Of a stretch of 64,000 bases of DNA, positions 8,409 to 19,700 are shown in pieces (the stretch's first letter is position 1; each line of letters begins with the position of its first letter). The DNA lies in the IMG/VR virus record IMGVR_UViG_3300034418_009484, positions 1-64,000 of that record. The stretch is one strand, 5' to 3'. The stretch comes from a virus. Below the pieces are notes generated by a model, which made no database searches, was not told where the DNA came from, and saw only the letters and a list, made by a program, of their open reading frames with translations. The position numbers and the translations under genes are program-made.

Positions 8409-9467
8409 ATGGACCAACAAAAGAAATTTTCATTAATAAATAGAATATCTACTGGAATAATATTTCAATCAGTAGAAGGAAACCTCTATAAATTATTGCC
8501 TCCTGATAATGAAATCAAGGCATTATCTGAATTTGTATATCAAGAAATGTTATACAATACAAAGTTTGACCAATTAATAAATAAAAGTCAAGCATCTTAT
8601 TTTCTGCAAAAAAAGAATATTTGGATTCCTTCTGATGAAAAAAAATTAGAAGATAATAACAAATTTATTGACGAATTAAAAATAGCTTTGTATAAATCTC
8701 TATATAATAATAAAGAACAGAAGCAGATTAGAAAAAAAATATCAATTGTTCAAAAAAATATTAATAAGCTATTAATGGCAAAACATTCACTTGATTATAT
8801 GACTTTAGAAAATTTTTCTGAAACTATAAGGGATGAATTTTTAATTGCTAATTGTATTCATACTTTAGATAATCAAAAGGTTTACAACTATAATAATTTT
8901 TGGCAAAGCGATTCAACTATTTTAAATAAATTTACAACCTTTATTCAAATGAATGTTATATCTTCTGAGGAGTATAGGGAAATAGCTAGGTCTGAGCCAT
9001 TTAGATCATTATGGCTAATAAGTAAAAGTGATATTTTTTCTAAACCTTCTTTAGAATTAACATTAGATCAAAAGAATATGATTTTATATTCTAAGATGTA
9101 TGATAATGTATATGAAAGCCAGGATAGACCCTCTGATGAAGTTATAGAAGATGATTTGATGCTAGACGGATGGTTTTCATTTCAAAAGAAAAAGAATGAG
9201 TTAGAAAGAAAGCAAAAAGAAGTTGATGATCTACTCAACAAAAAAGGATCAAATTCTGGTGCTGGGGATGTTTTTGTTATGAGTCCTAGCAGAGATGAGG
9301 CTAAAAGGGTTAGCGAATTAAATGATTTGAATGCTAAGATGAAATTAAAGCAAAGAAGAAATCAGATTGAAAAACAAGGAGTAGTTTCAGAAGAAAAGTT
9401 TGCAGATGTAAAAATGGATTTAAGAAATCAGGCTATGCAAAAAATGGCTAATAGATTTAAAGGATAG
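8409..9467 (+). CDS. Conserved phage protein, tail-assembly region
   Basis: 352 residues, lysine/asparagine rich and largely helical, with a charged coiled-coil-like C-terminal third (KKKNELERKQKEVDDLLNK). Landmarks are the helix KKISIVQKNINKLLMAKHSL, the segment ARSEPFRSLWLIS, and the signature RPSDEVIEDDLMLDGWF then VFVMSPSRDEAKRV. I recall the DEVIEDD..LDGWF signature from uncharacterised proteins of large tailed phages, next to tail genes. Between tail tube and tape measure one expects assembly chaperones, and this gene could act as one. No frameshift signal is seen. Confidence 0.55.
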   Translation: MDQQKKFSLINRISTGIIFQSVEGNLYKLLPPDNEIKALSEFVYQEMLYNTKFDQLINKSQASYFLQKKNIWIPSDEKKLEDNNKFIDELKIALYKSLYNNKEQKQIRKKISIVQKNINKLLMAKHSLDYMTLENFSETIRDEFLIANCIHTLDNQKVYNYNNFWQSDSTILNKFTTFIQMNVISSEEYREIARSEPFRSLWLISKSDIFSKPSLELTLDQKNMILYSKMYDNVYESQDRPSDEVIEDDLMLDGWFSFQKKKNELERKQKEVDDLLNKKGSNSGAGDVFVMSPSRDEAKRVSELNDLNAKMKLKQRRNQIEKQGVVSEEKFADVKMDLRNQAMQKMANRFKG

Positions 9468-9469
9468 TT

Positions 9470-9784
9470 ATGAATGATAAAGAGTATAAAGATTTTTCAA
9501 AAAAAAGATTTTCAAATAATTTAGATAAAAAATTTAATACAACAATTATTGGTTCTTTAGCTAAATTTGAAGAGAATTTTGGTTTTTTGTGGGGTCATGG
9601 AATTCCTTATGCGGATTTAACAGATCAGCAAAAAGAGTTCAGAAAGATTTGGAAAAAGACAAGAATTTCTATATTAGATTCTGGTCATTCTAATTTGAGA
9701 GCTTGTCAAAGCGAGTTAAACCAATACGATGTTCATTGGAACAAGTATGTTACTAATTTAATTAATTTTAATTCTGAGGAATAA
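9470..9784 (+). CDS. Small conserved phage protein, tail-assembly region
   Basis: 104 residues, ATG two bases after the previous stop. The core reads FEENFGFLWGHGIPYADLTDQQKEFRKIW, then RACQSELNQYDVHW, giving a compact helical protein. I recall similar WGHG-containing small proteins beside tail-assembly genes in other large phages. It is in the same frame as the following gene but is separated by consecutive TAA and TAG stops, so it is not a frameshift pair. Possible chaperone partner of the flanking products. Confidence 0.5.
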   Translation: MNDKEYKDFSKKRFSNNLDKKFNTTIIGSLAKFEENFGFLWGHGIPYADLTDQQKEFRKIWKKTRISILDSGHSNLRACQSELNQYDVHWNKYVTNLINFNSEE

Positions 9785-9796
9785 TAGGGGATAAGT

Positions 9797-10687
9797 ATGA
9801 GTTCTAAGATTGAAAAGAAAAAAGAAAAAAGAGATTTTGAAGTTGATGGTGTTAAGTATTCTGTAATAAGACCTAATATTCAAATTTTAACAGGAGCAAA
9901 TAAGATTAGAAGGGAAACTTTTAATCAAGAGCTTGAGGCTGGTTCTTTACTAAGAGATCAGCTTGAAGAAGAGCTTCGCAAAAGAGAGCTTTGGAGTGAT
10001 GAAAGAGAAGCTAATTATCAAAGGCTTAGGGTAGAGATAGTAGATAGAGAATATAAATTGGCTGCTGGTGGTATAAAGCTTTCAGAAGCAAAGCAATTAG
10101 CATTGGAAATGAAACAAAAACGAGAAGAAATGGTAGAGCTACTATCTTCTAGAACAGATTTGGACTCAAACACTTGTGAAGGACGAGCAGATGCAATGAG
10201 ATTTAATTATCTTTTTGCTAATTGTTTGGTGTATTCAGATAGTGGAGAAAAGTATTTTAAGAATGGCTTAAATGACTATCTTTTAAATCAAGAAGATTTG
10301 GTTGGTTTGGTTGGAGCATCGGAATTCTTTTATCTGATTTCTGAGACAGATCAAGTTGATGATAAATTACCTGAAAATAAATTTTTAAAACAATTTAATT
10401 TTGTAAATGAAAAATATCAACTAGTTGATAAAGAAGGTAGATTGGTCGATCAAGAAGGTAAACATATTGATGAAAATGGAAATCTTATTGAATGGTTGAA
10501 TGATAAAGATTTTATTTATGTTGATATAAATGGTAGACAACTAGATGATGATGGCAACTTTAAAGTTGAATTTTCTCCATTCCTAGATGACGAAGGCAAT
10601 CCTATTGGATTAGAAGAAGATAAAACTGTAAAAAAAACAACGGCACGACGAAAAAAAACATCTCCTAAAAAAGAGGAAGTAGTTTAG
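9797..10687 (+). CDS. Tail-assembly protein with Gly-Asp repeat tail
   Basis: 296 residues. The first half is charged helix (LLRDQLEEELRKRELW, EAKQLALEMKQKREEMVELL), followed by a conserved-looking CEGRADAMRFNYLFANCLVYSDSGE core. The C-terminal part has a short acidic repeat, roughly V-D-x-E-G-x-x, at about 215-238 (DKEGRLVDQEGKHIDENGNL) and again as LDDDGNF and LDDEGNP. It ends in a lysine-rich tail. I recall this architecture in proteins placed before the tape measure in large tailed phages. The acidic repeat might bind cations. Stop is TAG at 10685. Confidence 0.55.
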   Translation: MSSKIEKKKEKRDFEVDGVKYSVIRPNIQILTGANKIRRETFNQELEAGSLLRDQLEEELRKRELWSDEREANYQRLRVEIVDREYKLAAGGIKLSEAKQLALEMKQKREEMVELLSSRTDLDSNTCEGRADAMRFNYLFANCLVYSDSGEKYFKNGLNDYLLNQEDLVGLVGASEFFYLISETDQVDDKLPENKFLKQFNFVNEKYQLVDKEGRLVDQEGKHIDENGNLIEWLNDKDFIYVDINGRQLDDDGNFKVEFSPFLDDEGNPIGLEEDKTVKKTTARRKKTSPKKEEVV

Positions 10688-10705
10688 GAGAAGTTAACTT
10701 TGGGT

Positions 10706-10747
10706 AAGCGATCTTTTTTGATTATTAATCAAGATGGGTCGCTTTTT
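10706..10747 (+). terminator. Hairpin between assembly genes and tape measure
   Basis: Left arm 10706-10723 pairs with right arm 10727-10744 over about 17 of 18 positions, counting three or four G-T pairs. The loop is three bases and the right arm is followed by TTT. This is a terminator or attenuator-like stem placed just upstream of the tape-measure ribosome-binding site (GAGG at 10754-10757). It could lower expression of the tape measure relative to the genes before it. Confidence 0.6.
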
Positions 10748-10766
10748 GCTTATGAGGTAATATAAA

Positions 10767-13700
10767 ATGGCTTTTAATATAAATGCACAGGTTGTTCTAA
10801 GCGGTCCTAAAAATATAAAGACCGTAAGAAGTAATATAAAAAAACAATTATCTGGAATAACAACAAATGTAAAAGTTGATTTAAGTAAAGCTGCAAATAC
10901 AAATTTATCTAACTTAAATAAACAGCTAAAAACAACAAATTCTATATTAAAGCAAGTTGCTTCAAGCGCAACGACTGCTAATAAGCAAATATCTAGTCTT
11001 TCCAAAGGTATAAATCAAGCTTCTACTAGTGCTGGTAATTTAGGTAGAAATGCCAATAACCTATCAAATTCTTTTAATAATGTTACTAAGTCTGTTGCTC
11101 AATCTAGGGGAGAAATAGAAAATTTTGGTAGGGATGCTGCACTAGCTATTCGTAGATTCTCTGCTTTTACTATTGCTACTGGCGCTGTATTTGGATTTAT
11201 CAGAGCAGTAAAAGAAGGTATTAAAGACTCAATTGAGTTTGAAAGACAATTATCTAGAATTGTTCAAGTTACTGGAGCAACAGATAAACAAATCAAAGGT
11301 TTAGAGTCAACTATTGATGGATTGGCAGCAACTTTAGGTTTAAATTCAAATGAATTAGCAAAAACTTCTGTTACGTTGGCGCAAACTGGTCAGACAATAG
11401 ATCAGGTAAGAAAGTCTTTAACTGCTATTAGTAAAGCTAGTTTAGCACCTACATTTGGTAATATTCAAGATACCACAGAGGGTGTTATCGCTGCTCTAAA
11501 TCAATTTCAGATTAGTGCAGATAGAACAGAAGCGGTTCTTGGTTCTTTGAATGCTGTTTCTAAAAGATTTGCTGTTGAATCTGAAGATTTGATTTCTGTT
11601 ATTCGTCGTGCTGGTGGTGTTTTTGCTACTGCTGCTGGAGATATTGCAGAACCAGAAAAGGCTCTTGCTGAACTTGTTGGTATTTTTACTGCTGTAAGAT
11701 CTACGACTAGAGAAAGTGCAGATACTATTGCAACTGGTCTTAGAACTATCTTTAGTAGAATTCAAAGAAAAGGAACTATTGAATTTTTAAAGAACTTCAA
11801 TATTGAACTTACAAATGCCCAAGGTCAATTTGTAGGTTTCTTTGAAGGTTTTAGAAGAATTGCTGAAGGACTAAATGATATACAAAGAAGGGGCGATACT
11901 ATTACTCTGGGTAGAGTAGTAGAAGAATTGGGTGGTATCCGTCAAATTGGAAAAATCTTACCTGCTATTCAACAATTTACTAAGGCCGAAGAAGCTAGAG
12001 CAGTTGCTTTAGCCGGTACTGAAAGTATTACAAAAGATGTTGCTATTGCTACGCAAACATTAGCAGTTCAAATACAGCAGTTGCAAGCAAGATTTCAAAC
12101 GTTAATTAAAGATATTTCTCAGTCTACAACTTTTCAAAGATTAGCTTCTTTTGCTCTTAGTACAGCGAATGCATTTATTACTTTGGCAGATGCTTTAAGA
12201 CCTGTTATTCCTTTATTAACTACTTTTGCTACAATTAAAATTGGTGGAGCAGCATTAGAATTTGCTCAAGGTTTCGTTGGAGGTATTAAAAAGGGTGGTG
12301 GAGCAGGAGGTGTAGGCAAGGGCTTATCTGGCGCTATTACAGGTCAGGGTGGAGGTGGAGGTCAGCTTAATCTGAAACCTTTGCAAACTGCCTTAACAGC
12401 AAATACAAATAGTGTTAATACTAATACTAGCTCTGTAAATCAAAATACAAACTCATCAACTACTTTAACTACTTCTGTAAGAACTTTAGATTCCAGTGTA
12501 AAAGCTTTAACAACAGCTATTAGTAGATCTAGCCTTACTGGTGGCGGCGGTACTTTAGGAAGAAGAAGAAGGGCTTTGGGTGGATCTATACCAAGATTCC
12601 AAAAGGGTGGTTTTGTAAATGGGCCTGGACACGCTCAGGGTGGTGTTATAGCGGAGCTTGAAGGTGGTGAATTTGTTGTTCCTAAAAAACAGGTTCAGAA
12701 ATTTGCAAGAGGTGGTAAAAAATCTAAGCTTAATAAAAAGAATGCTTATATATTTGATTTTGACGATACTCTTGCTACTACAGAAGCTAAAGGGTTTAAA
12801 GAATTTAGCGATCCTAAATTTGTTAAAAGTGCATCTGCAACAAGATATGCTTCTTTAGCAAAACGTAGGGCTTCACAAGGCGATGATATACATGTTTTAA
12901 CTGCTAGGTTTGGTGGAGGTGGAATTAGAGAAGCTATTGCTGATTTTATGGCAAAGAATGGAATAGCAACAAAAAGTGTTATTGCTGTTGGTGGTGCGTT
13001 TCCAAAAGATAGAGAACCTGGGAAAAGACCTGGGACAACAAGAAAATTAAGTACTGCTTCAAAGAAAGCCAAAGTATTATCTAAACTTTCTAATAATTAT
13101 AATAAAATAACATTTCTTGATGATAATGCTGAAAATCTTATACAGGCAGCTAAGGTTAAAGGAGTTTCTTCTGTAGAAGCGAAAGAGTCAAAACTGTTTA
13201 AAAATAGAAAGGCTCTTGGTGGAATTATACAAAAGCTTGCTGTTGGAGGAAAAGTCAAGGCAGGCGAACTTAGAATTGGTGATATTTTAGACACTGGAGA
13301 AATTGTAAAAGCCGCTTTAAAAACAGGTAATCGACAGAGAAGAAAAATAAATCTAACATTAGAGAAAGATGGTGTTAGGAAAACAGAACGGGTTGAGTTC
13401 TCTAAGCTGTTTGGTTTAAAGAGCAGAGGAAAAGGTATATCTCCAATAAAACTTAATAGCGGGGGAATTATACAAAAGTTTGAACTTGGAGGTCTTACAA
13501 GAAATGCAGTAAGAAACCCCGGAAGAAACCCATTAAGCGATATTTTTCAGGTTAATCAAGCGGCTGGTGCTAAATTACCTATACAAAATACTAAACAATT
13601 TGGTTCTTTCTTAAAGAAAAAGTTCGGCAATAAAGTTTCTGCGGCAGATTTCGGAGAATTTTCACCCACCGAACAAAAAGCTCTAGTTAAAGAATTTAGA

Positions 13701-16700
13701 GGTGGAGAGTCAGCACCTAAACAACCTAAACAACCAAAACAACCAAAACAAGATGGAGATCCAGATAATCTTACTTCGATAAGTGGAAAACTAGGAAGGG
13801 GTCGTGGTGCTAGAATTGTAGGAGCGCAGATTCAAGGTGTTCCTTTTGGTGTTACGTTCTTAAATAACCCACCATCCAAATTGCAACAAACAATTAATGG
13901 TGTTTTGAAGGATGGTAACCAAACAGGAAAGTCTACACTAAACAAGCTTATTATAAAAGAGCTTCAAAGATTTGGTGGTCCTGCCACTAGAGATAAAACT
14001 AAAAGATTTGGAATAAAATCTGGCGCACAACTTTCAGCGCCAAACGCACAGATTGGAACTTTTAAATCTAATGGTAAAAAGGCTTTTGAAGATGAGGTAG
14101 AAGGTGGTATTCCTCCAATTTTTGAAAATGCTACTAGAAATTTCTTTGAATCTGCTGGTATTTCTGGTCCTGCACCTAAATTCTCCCTTAATCAACTTGT
14201 TAGTAAATCTGCCGTTGGTTCTATTACTGGTCAATTCTTTGAGGCATTTACTAGGTCTGTAGGTAATCAGCCTATTTTGACTGGCGCTCAAGATGATGCG
14301 GATGACATTTTTGATTTCAGATCAAAACCTCAAAATGCAGACGCACTTTTTACTAAATTTGCATTGCCAAATGAATTTAAGAATACAGGTAGTAGCACAG
14401 AAAATATTAGAAATGCTATTTCCAAATCTTTCTCTTTGCCCGGAACTTTGGTTGATTTTCAAACAGAAGTATTTAAATTAAATCAACAAAGTGCTAATAG
14501 AGGCGGCGAGATAAATAATGCCAATGCAATATTAACTCCCGGTGAGGCTGTATTCGGTGCTAAGAAAGCTTCTCAAATAGGAATTTCTAATTTAAGTAGG
14601 TTAAATAAAACAGGAGATGCTTCTGGGTTAAATATTTCTAACTCTGATTTTTCTATTGTTCCCGGTAGTGGAAATAGTGATACTGTTCCTGCAAGTCTTG
14701 AGCCTGGGTCTTTTGTTATTAAAAAATCTTCTACACAAGAAGGTTTGCAGACTTTTAATTCTGGTGGCAAAGTTCAAAGATTCCAAGGGGGTGGAAGTAA
14801 AGGTGGAGGTCTTGGTGGTGGTATTACTCAGTTGGCTTTGTTTGCTAGTTTTGCGGATTTGGGCGAAAGCGCTAATCAATTAATAACATTATTCTTTGGT
14901 TTAGAAACTGTTTTAGGTTTATTTGGAAAAGATCTTAGTGATTTAGGTAAGAGTTTTAAAAAACAAAACAAAGCTTTAACAGATTTGTCTTCTCAACAAA
15001 GAAAAGAAGCAAAAAAAGTTAGAGGAAGACTTAAAGCTCCTATTAGGGGAGCAAAAGTTAGCGGATTAACAGCTTCAGCATCTAGGGCAGCAAGATTAAA
15101 AGCAGTAAGATCTGTTAGAGGTACTGGTGGATTTGGAACCGCAGGAAGGTTTGGAAGAACTGCTGCTAAAATTGGTGGCAAAGGTGGTCTTGTTGCTATT
15201 GTTGCATCGCTTTTGGTTGATCCAATAACACAGGCCATAAAAACTGGTTTTGGAGAAGTAGAACTTGAAACGGGACAAAGAGGTTTTAGAGGCCCAGGAG
15301 GTTTAGAGACTGCTCAAGCTATTGGTACTGGCAGCGGTGCTGTATCTGGCGCTTTAGCTGGTGCTGGTTTAGGTATTGCTGGAGGTCCAGTAGGAGCTTT
15401 AATAGGGGGTATTGCTGGTGCTGCTGTTGGTGGTATAAAAGGATTTTTTGATGCAGCATCGGCTCAATTAGAATTTCAGGCTTTTGACCAATTTAATAAT
15501 GCTTTGGGTAAATCTACTGAATTAATAGATGAATTTAATAAAAATGCTAGTGTAGAAAATTTAGGTAAATTAAATCAAGCTACTGCTGAAGTGTTTTCAA
15601 GTTTTGAAAGATTAGCTAAAAATACAATTGAAGCAAGAGAAACATCATTTAGTAGTCAATTACTTGGTGGATTAGATACAAATATTTTTGATAGTTTCAG
15701 TACTGCTTCTGGTCTTTATGAAAAAAGTGTTTTTCTTTTTGATAAAGCTGCTCAGTTTTTTGGTCGTGGTACTAGCGATCTTGTTAAAAGTATTGAAAAA
15801 TCAGCAACAGCACAAAAAAGAGGTGGTTTGTTTGGTGATATTCTTGCTGGTATTGCACCTCGAATTGATAAAATAGCCAGTGCTAATATTAAAGGTATTG
15901 AAGCAACATTTAATGCTATACCTTTAGATCAATTAAAAGCCTTAGATTTTAACGATATTGATTCTTTAGATGCAGTAAAAGATCAACTAAAAGATCTTGG
16001 CGTTGAGGCGAAAGATGCTGAAATTGTTCTTGGAAATTTAGAAGCAGCTTTAACACTTCAAGGTATTAATGATATATCTTCTGAATTACCAGAGGCTGCT
16101 AGAAAAGCATTCTTAGGAGCGGCAAGTGAAGCTTTAGCAGCAGGAACTAGTATCGCTGATGCAGTAGAACTAGCATTTTCACCTGACCAATTAGTTAGAC
16201 TTGGAATAACCGCTGAGAATGCTAAACAAATAGTTGAACAATTAAATAATACAATTGGTGAAGAAGCAGTTGCTGAATTAATAGCTTATCAAAAAGAACA
16301 GGTTGAGCTTAGTAGAATTTTATCAGAAACTTCTAGGGAAATAGATGCTTTTGGTGCTGCGTTAAATTTATTGTCTGGTGGTATTGCTGGTATTGGTTCT
16401 GATTTTTCTACACTTCTTGGAAATATACAATCAGATCTTGATGCCAGTCTTAGTAATGATTTCACGGTAAGGAGACAACAAGCTCCTAATGTGTTTGAAA
16501 ATGTCACAGGAAGACTGCCTGATGAAATCAATAACGCCGTAAATAATTTAGGAAAGATTCTAAATACAGATGTATTAGATGGTGCTGGTAAAATTGTAAA
16601 CTTGCAAAATGAGTTACCTAGAGCATTAAAAGATACTGTTACTGCTTTAGCATCGCAAACTTCTGGAGGTATTAGTGGTGCTGGTCAATTTACAGACGAA

Positions 16701-19700
16701 CAAATATTAGATGAATTTAAAAATGCGATAACAGAATTTGATAAACTGCCATCATTTGTTCAGCAAAACCTTGAAGCTACTTTACGAGGCATCGTAGGTG
16801 GGAGTAGACAGGGAGAAGGAGGAAAAGGAGCAGTATCCTTACAGAAATTATTAGAAGAAGGTAATTTTGACCAACTAAATCAGATATCAGTAGAATTTGC
16901 TGAAAATCTTTCTGAAATACAAAGTGCTGTAAATGATTTTCAAAATGCTATTGCGCAAGGCGCTAATAATATTAAGAAAATTAATAATTTAAGATTAAGA
17001 ACTGACTTAGAAATTAACGCTAAGAGACAGTCTTTTGAAGATAGATTTGGTCAATTCTTGAATCAAACTGTTGACGAAAGAGCCAAGGCTGAGAAAAGAT
17101 TAAGAGATACTATTGATACACAATTGCGTGCTGGCACTGGTGGTCCTGGCATTGGTGCTGGAGGTATTGATGCTGATGCTTTAGCTAGAAGAAGGGAAAA
17201 ATTACTACAAACAAGAGATAATTTACAAAAGCAACTGGAAAATCCTGAACTTGGTCAAGCTGAATTTGATTCTTTAACTAAGGCTCTTGGTGATAACGCT
17301 TCTAAATTAGATGGTACAACAGCAGCATTAAAAACATTATCAGAAGATGTAACACAGCTTGAAGCTGTAGAAGGAGAATTAGCAAAGATACAAGAATCTA
17401 GATTAACAGGAAGGGAAAGAGCAAGACTATTTGCTTCTAGAGCGCAAGATGCATCAACTCCAGCAGAATTTGCCAAATTATTTCAAGATTTTCTTGCGCC
17501 AACAATTGCCATTGCTAAAGCACAACAGGGTGGTCCTATTGGTTTTGGAGAAGCTGCTGCTATATTAGGAGATCCGCAACAGATTAAAGATGTTTTTGGT
17601 TTTGATGATGCTCAAATAGAGTCTATATTAGCCGGAACAACACAGGGAATTGGTGATACTTTTGCTAATCTTTTAGCTTCATTTGGTGTCGGTAGAAATG
17701 CTGCTCCTATTGCTAGAGGTTTGTTTGGGGCTGGTGCTACAGAAGCGGGGTCTACTGCTAAAGAACAAGAACTTCTTGCCGAAGCTGCTAGGTTACAGCT
17801 TGAAAGAGAACAGGCACTTCTTGCATTAAGAGATCAAAATATAACTTCTGCCGAAACACTTCAGCAACAGTTTTCTGATCTTATTGGAACAACTTCTCAG
17901 TCTCTTACCAATCTTATTGCTAAGGCTCAAGAATTAAGAAGTTCATCTGTTATACCTCCTTCTGCTGGTTCAGAACAGCAAGCAGAACAAGATATAGCTC
18001 AAGTTTTTAGAAATGCAGTTAAACCTTTAGATAGTACTGGCGCTGAATTAAGTAATGCTGCTAGTAGTTTACAAAGAGCAGCACAGGCTATACAAGAGGC
18101 TGTTAAAGCGCCAGAAGTAAAACCTGTTAAAAAAATCAGTGAAACTGCTATAAATCAAAACATTCCTCCTTCGTTTCCGGTGTTACGACGTCAAAACGGA
18201 GGTTCTATATTTAAACCAAGAGGAACAGACACAGTTCCTGCCATGTTGACTCCTGGCGAATATGTAGTAAATGCAAAAGCTGTAAAAAAAGGATCGAATC
18301 TTCAGTTATTAAAAGATATAAATGATGGTAAGGTTACTATTCCAAAATTTGCTAAAGGTGGAATGGTTGGTTATTTTGATAGAGGGGCTTTAGTACCATC
18401 GGAAGATGAATTTATATTACAGGAATTAGTAAAGCGAGAAGACAAAAGTATTTTAGATGCGACTAAAACTATTCCTAATCTAAGAACTCCTTCGCGAGAA
18501 TCAGTTGAAAAGTCGGCTGCTGATAAATTATCAGAATTAAAAAGACAAGGGTTTAATCAAGATGCTAGCAAGCTTGCTGGTGTGTCAAGCAGTATTCAGA
18601 AAACTTCTGGGTCTTTCGGTTCAGGAACAGATGATAAACTTCTTGATTTTTTCACATTGTTAAATCAAATTTCTGCTCAAGAAATTGAACGTAAAGATAA
18701 AATAAGGAATTCAGCCGCAGGGGAACGCGCAACTGATCTTTTAAGCTTACCTTTAGAGCTACCCTTTCTTCCAGAAAAGATTTTTGAAACAACGACAGGA
18801 ACAGATCTACGTAAATTTTCACAAACTCTAGATCCATTCGCAGTGGATGAAGATCGAAATCAAAAAGGTATAAGAAGTCTAGCAAATAAATCTTCAGATC
18901 AGATTATAGGTGGGTTTGCAAATCTCGTTCAAGGAGGAATTAATAGCGTAATTGGTCGTGATCCAACCGATTTACTAGATCAGATTGATTTTGCTGCGGT
19001 GGGTCGTGGTGACGGTTCAGCAAGTTTTGACGATATACAATTAGCAGAAATACTTGAATTGCAAAAAAAGGCTGCTGAAGGTATTTTAAAAAGCAGGACC
19101 AGTTTGCAAAGCAATGAAAATTTAAGCAGTCTTAGTAATCTAAGACTTTTTGGGAACGACGAGGATTTTAGAGCGGCGGGTGGCACTTTTAAAGATAGTG
19201 GAGAAAGAAATATTTTACCCGAAGAAGAAGCTTTGTCTAATTTTTTAGCTATAAGAAGAAAGGCAGATCAAGATACACTTGCAGAATTTCGTAAAAAAAA
19301 TCCCACCAATATTGATCCTAATCTTATTATACCAGCAGGACAAACGCCAGAAGATTTTATACAAACTGATAGAGGCGATACAAGTGTAGCAGGTTTGCTA
19401 AAGAGGGCGCCAAATATTATTAGCAATGAAGGCATTAGAGATTCAATTTCAGGCTCAACACAACAGGAAAGGTTGGAGGCAGCGAAAAAAAGAAATGAGG
19501 CTTTCTTTGCTGATAAGAAAAAATTGGATACTACTAAAACAAAAAATACAAGCAAGTTTGGTGAGATGGGACAAAGCTTTGGAGAGGCTGCTCCTTTTCT
19601 AGAAAATGTTCAATCTGGTAGAATTTCTGGACTAGCCCCTTTAATACCATCACTGCCTCGTTCACAATTTAGCAATGATGAGAAGTATCAAGATTATAGG

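Noticed and set aside
10640-10690. Programmed frameshift in the tail-assembly genes
   Set aside because: A AAA AAA-type runs occur near the end of the 9797-10687 gene, but both shifted frames reach a stop within 10-14 codons, and the downstream extension is in the zero frame.
12746-13072. 108-codon frame on the - strand inside the tape measure
   Set aside because: Antisense to the HAD-like domain, with no ribosome-binding site, and leftward transcription here would oppose the virion operon.
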